Source: Planctomycetaceae bacterium (GTDB taxonomy: Bacteria; Planctomycetota; Planctomycetia; Isosphaerales; Isosphaeraceae). From it: a stretch of DNA of 5,613 nt. Both the position numbers and the translations under genes were made by a program. Each line of letters starts with the position of its first letter. Within the stretch, counting starts at the first letter, position 1. Of the stretch, positions 1-4,587 are shown piece by piece. The stretch is from the NCBI GenBank assembly GCA_019232645.1, contig JAFANO010000593.1, positions 1 through 5,613 of the forward strand. Reading direction: 5' to 3'. The notes beneath the pieces are model-generated. The model made no database searches. It worked only from the letters and a program-made list of their open reading frames with translations, and was not told where the DNA came from.

Positions 1-348
1 GACGACGTCGAGGAAGTCATCGAGCCGTTCGGCCTGGCAGTAGTTGCGGGGCAAGCCATCGAGGACCAGCGTGTGCTGCCTGGGCAGGAGCAGGTCCTGC
101 ATCTCGAGGATCTGGATGTGCCGCTCCCAGATCCGGACGGTGAGGTCATCGGGCACCATGGTGCCCTGCGACGTGTACCGCGCGATCTCCTGGCCGAAGC
201 GTCCGTACTTGGGGATCTTGCGGAAGACGTCGCCCATCGAGATGTGCACCAGGTCAGGCAACTGGCCGAGCACCGACCCCTGGGTCCCCTTGCCGCTCCC
301 GGGCATCCCGAATAGGAGGATGGTGCGGTACTTGTGTGGCTCTGGCAT
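1..348 (-). CDS. adk: Adenylate kinase family protein (nucleoside monophosphate kinase), 3' end beyond the window
   Basis: Adenylate kinases interconvert ATP + AMP and 2 ADP in the cytoplasm. The 116 residues visible carry the family signatures in order: a P-loop GMPGSGKGT (residues 14-22, Lys20), an NMP-binding segment HISMGDVFR (35-43), GTMVPDDLTVRIWERHI (62-78), and DGLPRNYCQAERLD (97-110) with the conserved Arg101. The frame is open to the window edge, so roughly the C-terminal half (LID and end of CORE, judged against the usual 180-220 residues) is not seen. The start at 348 is chosen because GAGGT lies at 359-355, 6 nt upstream, and the P-loop falls at the normal distance. Oddities are Met39 where adenylate kinases normally have Thr in ISTGD, and Leu99 in place of Phe in DGFPR. 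The family is firm. Strict AMP specificity is not, since planctomycetes may carry several paralogues. The gene is divergent from the phosphatase gene. Confidence 0.88.
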   Translation of the reverse strand, partial: MPEPHKYRTILLFGMPGSGKGTQGSVLGQLPDLVHISMGDVFRKIPKYGRFGQEIARYTSQGTMVPDDLTVRIWERHIQILEMQDLLLPRQHTLVLDGLPRNYCQAERLDDFLDVV

Positions 349-384
349 CACAATACCTCAGTGAATCGAGATAAGTGTGGAGAG

Positions 385-396
385 GGAACCGGTTCC
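385..396. repeat. 12-bp perfect palindrome upstream of the adenylate kinase gene
   Basis: GGAACC at 385-390 is followed immediately by its reverse complement GGTTCC at 391-396. The palindrome lies 37 bp upstream of the adenylate kinase start codon, where a promoter or operator would be expected. No convincing -35/-10 pair is visible around it on the minus strand. It could be a dimeric regulator site or chance; one isolated copy cannot decide. Confidence 0.35.
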
Positions 397-523
397 TGGC
401 TGGTTGACAGGGTAGCTGGGGCGACATCCCGCCGCGGAAGCGTCATTTCTATCCCATAATGAGGTCAAGCAGCGACTCTCGGCAATCCGAAATCAAGCAG
501 GAAGCCGGCGGTCAGCGACACAG

Positions 524-540
524 ACCGCATTGTCTGCGGT
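524..540. repeat. Small hairpin upstream of the phosphatase gene
   Basis: ACCGCA (524-529) and TGCGGT (535-540) form a perfect 6-bp inverted repeat with a 5-nt loop. It ends 10 nt before the Shine-Dalgarno GGAG of the downstream gene. An overlapping alternative pairs CAGAC (521-525) with GTCTG (532-536), so the two foldings exclude each other. It could be a translational control element or a protein-binding site; no T-run follows, so it is not a classic terminator. Confidence 0.35.
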
Positions 541-561
541 AATGATCCCGGGAGCAAGAGA

Positions 562-1209
562 GTGCCTGAGACGCGAGTCCTCCTGCTTCGCCACGCCGAG
601 ACGTCGGCCCCCGACCGCTTCCACGGCGCCGAGTCGGACGTCGGCCTGGGGGAGCGGGGCCGTCGCCAGGCGGAGGCCGTGGCCGAAATCCTGGCGGCGG
701 AGGGGCCCGATGCGCTGTATAGCTCGGCGATGCGGCGGGCCCTCGAGACCGCCGCGCCGATCGGCCGCGCCGCCGGCCTGGTGCCCCGGGTCGTCGAGGC
801 GCTGCACGAGCGGGCCATGGGGCCGCTCAGCGGTCTTCGGCGCGAGGAAGGCCTGGACACCTATGTCGAGGCCAAGCGGCGCTGGATGGCCGGCGACCTC
901 GATTTCACCCACGAGGGGGGAGAATCCTTCGCCTCGATCCGCCGCCGCGTGGTCCCGGCGCTGCGGGCGCTGGCCCGACGTCACCCGGGCCAGACGATCG
1001 TCGTCATCGCACACGGCGTGGTCATCCGCGTCGCCCTGACCTCCCTGCTCGAGGGATACGGCCCGGAGGACTTCGACCGCATCGGTATCGCCAACACGGG
1101 GGTCAACGACCTGCGGACCGACGGCGAGCGCTGGCGCGCCGTCGCCCTGAACCAGGCGCCGGAGATCGCCACCGAGGAGCCGCCCGGCCCCGATCCTCCC
1201 TCCGGTTAG
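562..1209 (+). CDS. Histidine phosphatase superfamily protein (phosphoglycerate mutase-like)
   Basis: Members of this superfamily transfer a phosphoryl group through a phosphohistidine; most of this size are cytoplasmic phosphatases of small phosphorylated metabolites. The 215-residue protein shows the RHG-type signature LLLRHAET (7-14), with Arg10 and phospho-acceptor His11. It also shows LYSSAMRRALETA (52-64) with the substrate-side Arg, the likely acid Glu83 in LHERAMG, and the second catalytic His151 in VVIAHGVVIR. RHAE in place of the textbook RHGE is common in the family. The start is GTG at 562, with GGAG at 551-554 seven nt upstream; no ATG, GTG or TTG precedes it in frame before the stop at 460-462. 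The last 14 or so residues are Pro/Glu-rich and probably disordered. It converges on the membrane-protein gene. The substrate cannot be read from sequence: GpmB-, CobC- and SixA-like roles all remain possible. Calling it a glycolytic mutase would be unsupported. Confidence 0.87.
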   Translation: MPETRVLLLRHAETSAPDRFHGAESDVGLGERGRRQAEAVAEILAAEGPDALYSSAMRRALETAAPIGRAAGLVPRVVEALHERAMGPLSGLRREEGLDTYVEAKRRWMAGDLDFTHEGGESFASIRRRVVPALRALARRHPGQTIVVIAHGVVIRVALTSLLEGYGPEDFDRIGIANTGVNDLRTDGERWRAVALNQAPEIATEEPPGPDPPSG

Positions 1210-1232
1210 GGCTCTCATACCCCTCTTTCTCG

Positions 1233-2777
1233 TTACCGCTTCAGCGTGTAGAGGTTCAGGTGCTCGAGGGCGTCGAGGAGCCAGGGATGGCTCCAGGGGG
1301 CGCGCAGGGCGTAGCCGACCGAGAAGACCGAGATCAGCAGCGCCGCCAGCGAGGGCCCGCGGACGAGCCGGCTCCGCTGGCCGGCCTCGACCCCCTCGGG
1401 CAGCAGCACCAGCCAGAACGGGATCAACCAGAAGAGCCAGCGCAGCCCCTGCGTCGAGCCGCCGTAGTTCCGCGCCTTCGGATTCCAGGTGTAGAAGGCG
1501 AACATCGCGACCGTCAGCAACAGGGTCAGCCAGGCCGTCGCCGACAGCCGATTCCTCGCGCCGAGCAGGCGCAGCGCCCCGATCCCCGAGAAGAGGAAGA
1601 TCGGCGTCAGCGAGAACACGCCGTGGTGGCCTAGCGTCATGTGGAACAGGTAGACGCCGTACGGCTCGGGGTGGAGGTTCAGGTAATCCATCTCCAGGGG
1701 TGTGTTCCAGGCGCTCCCCTGGTAGGTGTACGACTTCGTCCCGAACTCCTCGTAGACCGGCCAGAACTGGCCGAACGCGAGGAACTGCGTCGCCAGGAAC
1801 GCCGCGGAGGGGACCGCCGCCGCGGGGACGAACCAGAGGAGTGTCCTCCTGGGGAACCGAACAAGGAGCGTCGCGAACAGCAACACGCCGAACAGTGCGG
1901 CCGGCAGCTCGTTGCAGGCGCAGAAAGCCCCGAAGAGGCCGGCCGCCGTGAACGCCCAGCCCGACCGCACTCCCTCGCTCCAGATCCGGATGAACGCGTA
2001 GAGCGCGAAGAAGGCGCTCGACGCGGCGATGGTGTGGTTGTTCAGCGTCGTGTCGAACGCGAACAGGAACGACCCCCAAGCGGCGGCGAAGAGGCTCAGG
2101 AACCAGGCCCAGTCGTTCGGGGCGTGGCGATCGAGCAGCCTCGCGTACAGGACCAGGAAGGCCCACAGCGGCACCACGTTGAAGAGCACGACCAGCGGCT
2201 TGAGGTAGAAGACGGACGCCGGCCACCGGATCGGGTCTTTGGGCGTCTCGTAGACAAACGTGTTCGCCCCCTCCTTCTGGACGTTGCGCGGGCTCGGCTG
2301 CTGGCGGATCTCTTGATCGAGGGGGACGCCGGTGGCGGCCCGGATCGGGTAGAGGAGCCCGGCCATCAGCGTCGGCAGCAGCGGCGGCTTGCTCGAGTAG
2401 AAATGATCGACCACCTCCCCTTCCTTCCGGGCCCTGGGCGCGATCGCGTATTCGAATCTCCGGATCGCCCCGTCCTTGGGCCCCGGCGGCGCGAGCTTGT
2501 CGGGCTTCTTCACCTTGTCCTGCGTCTTGAACTGCCATGGGCAGTCGTCGATGGCGTACGAGCCTCGCTCCAGCAGGCTCCAGACGGTGCACCAGCGCGA
2601 GATGTCGTTGGCGCCGATCTGGGTGGGCATCCTCAAGGTCAACCCCAGCGCCTGCGCCGTCGCCACGCCGATGAGGATCTGTGCCACGAACTGCCGGGCC
2701 CGCGGTCGCTCGGGTCCGGGGCCGGCCTCGGCGGCTAGGTCGGCGATGGGATGGGACACGTCGTCGGGTCCGCTCAT
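1233..2777 (-). CDS. Polytopic membrane protein, putative GT-C-type glycosyltransferase
   Basis: This 514-residue protein has about ten to twelve hydrophobic segments, around residues 30-50, 132-148, 188-212, 223-242, 247-265, 275-304, 311-336, 384-405, 412-430, 446-460 and 474-491. After the first segment comes NDISRWCTVWSLLERGSYAI (57-76), with an Asp where GT-C enzymes keep a catalytic acidic residue in the first external loop. SSKPPLLPTLMAG (128-140) and NPKARNYGGSTQGLRWLFW (432-450) follow. I associate these motifs with planctomycete family-39-like proteins (family knowledge, not a search result). GT-C enzymes take sugar from a polyprenyl-phosphate donor and transfer it outside the cytoplasmic membrane. 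The start codon overlaps the stop of the upstream family 2 glycosyltransferase (ATGA, 2777-2774), and GGAAG lies 4 nt before it, suggesting translational coupling. The hydrophilic stretch 79-127 is Lys/Pro/Asp-rich. Acceptor and sugar are unknown; a non-catalytic membrane protein remains possible. Confidence 0.85.
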   Translation of the reverse strand: MSGPDDVSHPIADLAAEAGPGPERPRARQFVAQILIGVATAQALGLTLRMPTQIGANDISRWCTVWSLLERGSYAIDDCPWQFKTQDKVKKPDKLAPPGPKDGAIRRFEYAIAPRARKEGEVVDHFYSSKPPLLPTLMAGLLYPIRAATGVPLDQEIRQQPSPRNVQKEGANTFVYETPKDPIRWPASVFYLKPLVVLFNVVPLWAFLVLYARLLDRHAPNDWAWFLSLFAAAWGSFLFAFDTTLNNHTIAASSAFFALYAFIRIWSEGVRSGWAFTAAGLFGAFCACNELPAALFGVLLFATLLVRFPRRTLLWFVPAAAVPSAAFLATQFLAFGQFWPVYEEFGTKSYTYQGSAWNTPLEMDYLNLHPEPYGVYLFHMTLGHHGVFSLTPIFLFSGIGALRLLGARNRLSATAWLTLLLTVAMFAFYTWNPKARNYGGSTQGLRWLFWLIPFWLVLLPEGVEAGQRSRLVRGPSLAALLISVFSVGYALRAPWSHPWLLDALEHLNLYTLKR

Positions 2778-3754
2778 CGTGCTTCCAAAGCCTCCGCGTC
2801 CTCGACCGGACTCGCCTGCCGCGGCTCGATCGTCTCGGCGATGCTGTAGGTGTCCTCGACGCGGATGTTGTAGGAGGTGACCAGCTCGGCGAGGATACCG
2901 AGGCTGACCAACTGGGTCCCGACGCCCAGGAGCACCGCCGAGTAGATCAGCAGCGGCCGGTCGCCGATCGGTCGGTTCGCAGGGTCCATCCAGAGGATCG
3001 CCAGGTAGAGCATGCCCAGGCCGCCGAGGAGGAACATCACCAGGCCGGTTGCCCCCATGACGTGGAGCGGACGCTGGTTGAACCGGGTCAGGAACCGGAC
3101 GGTCACCAGGTCGAGGAGCCCCGTGACGAGCCGCGCCACCCCGTACTTCGACGACCCGAATCGTCGGGCGCGGTGGTGGACCTCGATCTCGCAGACGCGG
3201 AACCCTCGGGCGTGAGCCAGGACCGGGACGAAGCGGTGCAACTCGCCGTAGATGCCGACCTCGCGGAGGACCTCGCCGCGGTAGGCCTTGAAGCCGCAGT
3301 TGTGGTCGTGGAGCCGGCAGCCGGTCAGGGCGCTGATCATCCCGTTGAAGACGCGGCTGGGATAGATCTTGTGCCAGGGGTCATGGCGAATCCGCTTCCA
3401 GCCATTGACGACGTCGAACCCCTGGCTGAGCCTCTCGAGGAACCGGGGGATTTCGGCGGGGTCGTCCTGGAGATCGCCGTCGAGCGTGAAGACGATCGCG
3501 CCCCGGGCGGCCTCGAACCCCGCGGTGAGCGCGGCCGCCTTGCCGAAGTTGCGGCGGAACCGGATGCCCCGGACCTTGGGGTCGGGCCGAGCCAGTCCCT
3601 GGATGACCGACCACGAGCCGTCGCGGCTGCCGTCGTCCACGAACAGGTATTCGACGGGACCGAAGGTCCCGGGCGCAAAGACGCGCTCGAGCTCGGCGTG
3701 GAGCGTGGGGAGGCTCTCTTGCTCATTGTAGAGCGGCACGACGACGCTGATCAT
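2774..3754 (-). CDS. Family 2 glycosyltransferase, DPM1/GtrB-like (polyprenyl-phosphate sugar synthase type)
   Basis: Enzymes of this type transfer a sugar from a nucleotide donor to a polyprenyl phosphate at the cytoplasmic face of the membrane. The 326-residue protein has a GT-A fold with VPLYNE (6-11), FVDDGSRDGS (38-47), RRNFGKAAAL (67-76), the metal-site motif LDGDLQDDP (91-99), DHNCGFKAYR (150-159) and HHRARRFGSSKYG (193-205). Two C-terminal membrane segments (about 232-255 and 266-294) match the GtrB/ArnC-like layout. The start at 3754 (MISVVVPLYNE) is preferred because conserved sequence begins at once and a weak CCAGGT lies 9 nt upstream. An in-frame ATG at 3793 would add 13 residues but has no Shine-Dalgarno sequence and adds nothing conserved. 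Its last bases overlap the start of the GT-C-like gene, so the two are probably one transcript. The sugar (glucose, mannose, GlcNAc or another) cannot be told from the motifs. Confidence 0.93.
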   Translation of the reverse strand: MISVVVPLYNEQESLPTLHAELERVFAPGTFGPVEYLFVDDGSRDGSWSVIQGLARPDPKVRGIRFRRNFGKAAALTAGFEAARGAIVFTLDGDLQDDPAEIPRFLERLSQGFDVVNGWKRIRHDPWHKIYPSRVFNGMISALTGCRLHDHNCGFKAYRGEVLREVGIYGELHRFVPVLAHARGFRVCEIEVHHRARRFGSSKYGVARLVTGLLDLVTVRFLTRFNQRPLHVMGATGLVMFLLGGLGMLYLAILWMDPANRPIGDRPLLIYSAVLLGVGTQLVSLGILAELVTSYNIRVEDTYSIAETIEPRQASPVEDAEALEAR

Positions 3755-3859
3755 GATGTCAATACCTGGAGTGCAACCCTGAAATTGGACCATCGAACTA
3801 GGGGGATCTTTTCTTAGAGACCGACCACGCGATCCTTAAGCTTGCTGATCCATTGCTCC

Positions 3860-3913
3860 TCAGAACTCACTTGGGGTCAAGCATTTCAGCGAAGAGTGAA
3901 TATGCTCCTTAAT
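3860..3913 (-). pseudogene. Possible relic of a transposase C-terminus (IS3-like integrase domain)
   Basis: Read on the minus strand, 3913-3863 encodes IKEHIHSSLKCLTPSEF followed by TGA. HSSLxxLTPxEF resembles the RPHSSLGY-x-TPAEF motif near the C-terminus of IS3-family transposases. The codons used (TCT, TGC, TTG, AGT) are unlike those of the neighbouring genes, which fits foreign or decayed DNA. Only about 12 residues match, and no DDE residues or other transposase motifs are visible upstream, so coincidence is a real possibility. Confidence 0.25.
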
Positions 3914-3968
3914 GGCACGCACCATCGGCGGGTGGACACGGAGCCGCGAACGCCGAAGGCGTGGGACA

Positions 3969-4043
3969 ACAGGCTGGCGGACATGCGGACCTCCCATCTT
4001 GGAGTCCTCTTACGGAACTCCAAGTGGAATCAGCCTGTCCGCC
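3969..4043. repeat. Nested inverted-repeat element with alternative pairings
   Basis: CTTGGAGT (3998-4005) and ACTCCAAG (4017-4024) form a perfect 8-bp stem with an 11-nt loop. One bulged T (3997) lets CCA (3994-3996) pair with TGG (4025-4027) for three further pairs. Enclosing this, ACAGGCTG (3969-3976) pairs perfectly with CAGCCTGT (4031-4038). A competing outer helix pairs GGCGGACA (3976-3983) with TGTCCGCC (4036-4043), followed by ATTTTC. The two outer helices share bases and cannot form together. The element lies about 75 bp upstream of a promoter. It could be a structured RNA, a REP/MITE-like repeat unit, a terminator-like barrier between the two transcription directions, or a regulator site. 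Confidence 0.55.
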
Positions 4044-4116
4044 ATTTTCAAGCCCGGCGCGCGCTACCGCCGGATGAACCTGAAATAGCGAGCAGGCATC
4101 GTCGCACCAATCCTCG

Positions 4117-4145
4117 CTGACAGGCAGGGGATCTCGCCCTATAAT
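4117..4145 (+). promoter_or_regulatory. Near-consensus sigma-70-type promoter
   Basis: CTGACA (4117-4122, five of six matches to TTGACA) is followed after exactly 17 nt by TATAAT (4140-4145, a perfect -10). Transcription would start near 4152, giving a leader of about 43 nt before the ATG at 4195. In GC-rich DNA this combination is unlikely by chance, and it is the best promoter in the window. It could drive the small frame at 4195-4404 alone or extend into glmS, because no clear terminator separates them. Confidence 0.6.
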
Positions 4146-4181
4146 TCGGAGACGATCCCGGAGGACGACGCCCCCGCGATC

Positions 4182-4187
4182 AGGAGG
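4182..4187 (+). promoter_or_regulatory. Perfect Shine-Dalgarno sequence
   Basis: AGGAGG is separated by 7 nt from the ATG at 4195. It is the strongest ribosome binding site in the window and fixes the start of the small reading frame. It lies downstream of the near-consensus promoter in the same orientation. Confidence 0.55.
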
Positions 4188-4194
4188 CCGACCA

Positions 4195-4404
4195 ATGATC
4201 GCCGAGGCGACCGAGGACCTGCCGGCGATGCCGGCCGAGGGAGGCGACGAGCCGATCGGCGGCCGTCCCGAGGGGCGACGCTCCCCCGTCGCTCATGCCG
4301 AGTTCCTCCCGGCCGATCACCACTGCCGCGCAAGAACGACCCCACCGCCGCCGTTCGTTACGCTTCCAACTCTGACTTGCGACGACTGTCGTGGAAGGAG
4401 ATGA
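4195..4404 (+). CDS. Small unrecognised protein, 69 residues
   Basis: I do not recognise this protein. Support for translation comes from signals: a near-consensus promoter (4117-4145), a perfect AGGAGG 7 nt upstream of ATG, and strong G/C third positions over the first 45 or so codons. The N-terminal half is acidic and rich in Ala, Glu and Gly (MIAEATEDLPAMPAEGGDE). The middle has HHC (42-44) and four consecutive prolines (50-53). The C-terminus has TCDDC (61-65, a CxxC) and ends in RGRR. Cys44, Cys62, Cys65 and the two His could bind a metal, but that is speculation. There is no signal peptide or membrane segment. From about codon 46 the codon choice turns less GC3-rich (GCA, AGA, GTT, CTT, ACT, TGT), so the tail may be a decayed or frameshifted end. 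It may be a genuine small protein, a leader peptide for glmS, or a gene remnant. Confidence 0.42.
   Translation: MIAEATEDLPAMPAEGGDEPIGGRPEGRRSPVAHAEFLPADHHCRARTTPPPPFVTLPTLTCDDCRGRR
4363..4397. repeat. Weak compound hairpin at the end of the small reading frame
   Basis: CTTCCA (4363-4368) is complementary to TGGAAG (4392-4397). Just inside the 3' arm, CGAC (4380-4383) pairs with GTCG (4388-4391) around a GACT loop. No T-run follows, so it is not a standard intrinsic terminator, and an 11-nt bulge on the 5' side weakens the fold. Confidence 0.25.
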
Positions 4405-4511
4405 TTCAGGCCCACTAACCCAAGTCACAGCGTCCGGTTTCGCTCGCGACGTGGCGGTTGAGGCCGTCCTAAGTGCTTCGCGGGGAACGATTTTTCCAAA
4501 AAAATAGGTTG

Positions 4512-4539
4512 TTGAATTGGCGATGTAGTAAATTAGGAT
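4512..4539 (+). promoter_or_regulatory. Possible glmS promoter in an AT-rich patch
   Basis: TTGAAT (4512-4517) and TAGGAT (4534-4539) are separated by 16 nt; each matches four of six consensus bases. An A/T tract just upstream (4491-4507) could act as an UP element. The start would be near 4546, about 42 nt before glmS. TTGGCG (4517-4522) with TATAGA (4541-4546), spacer 18, is a competing choice. The patch is the most AT-rich in the window, which favours promoter activity, but the exact boxes are uncertain. Confidence 0.35.
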
Positions 4540-4573
4540 TTATAGACGGTCACGACCAGACGCCGTTCCTTTC

Positions 4574-4580
4574 GAGAGGA
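4574..4580 (+). promoter_or_regulatory. Shine-Dalgarno sequence of glmS
   Basis: GAGAGGA ends 7 nt before the ATG at 4588, fixing the start. That start gives the Met-Cys-Gly-Ile N-terminus needed for the glutaminase, in which Cys2 becomes the terminal nucleophile. Confidence 0.8.
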
Positions 4581-4587
4581 TTTTCGA

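Larger units (their letters stand above)
3755..4116. other. Intergenic stretch with no supported gene
   Basis: Short open frames occur on both strands, but none has a Shine-Dalgarno sequence, a GC3 pattern or recognisable motifs. The stretch holds a small ACGCC-GAA-GGCGT hairpin (3950-3962), the nested inverted repeats at 3969-4043, and a possible transposase relic near 3860-3913. The promoter of the leftward glycosyltransferase unit should lie near 3760-3900, but I find no -35/-10 pair with good matches there. Composition is less GC-rich and less codon-like than in the flanking genes, as expected for decayed or regulatory DNA. Confidence 0.6.

Noticed and set aside
404..460. Perfect TTGACA at 404-409 and CATAAT at 455-460 as a promoter for the phosphatase gene.
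   Set aside because: They are 45 nt apart, and neither has a matching partner box at 16-18 nt.
493..2592. Long minus-strand open frame of 699 codons antisense to the phosphatase and out of frame with the membrane protein.
   Set aside because: It spans two well-supported genes, is Arg/Pro/Gly/Ala-rich with no motifs, and is what high G/C third-position bias produces in shadow frames.
1641..2738. Plus-strand frame of 365 codons opposite the GT-C-like gene.
   Set aside because: Arg/Glu/Pro-rich shadow of a membrane protein with clear hydrophobic segments and motifs.
2681..3817. Plus-strand frame of 378 codons opposite the family 2 glycosyltransferase.
   Set aside because: Asp/Glu/Val-rich shadow; the opposite strand has unambiguous GT2 motifs.
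3814..3870. Minus-strand 18-codon frame ending EEQWISKLKDRVVGL.
   Set aside because: Reads like a piece of protein, but it is too short, has no ribosome binding site and matches no family I know.
3912..4088. Plus-strand frame of about 59 residues ending FKPGARYRRMNLK.
   Set aside because: The ending looks protein-like but there is no ribosome binding site, the middle is Arg-rich low complexity, and it crosses the structured repeat.
3842..4120. Plus-strand frame of 92 codons starting at TTG.
   Set aside because: No Shine-Dalgarno sequence, no recognisable motifs, and it runs through the inverted-repeat element.
4486..4508. GGAA/TTCC short hairpin followed by an A-run as a terminator.
   Set aside because: The stem is only 4 bp and the run after it on the plus strand is A, not T. 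On the minus strand the T-run comes before the downstream arm's normal position and no gene reads into it.
4405..4587. glmS ribozyme/riboswitch upstream of glmS.
   Set aside because: Known glmS ribozymes are found mainly in Firmicutes, and I see no recognisable core in this 183-nt region; a covariance-model search would settle it.
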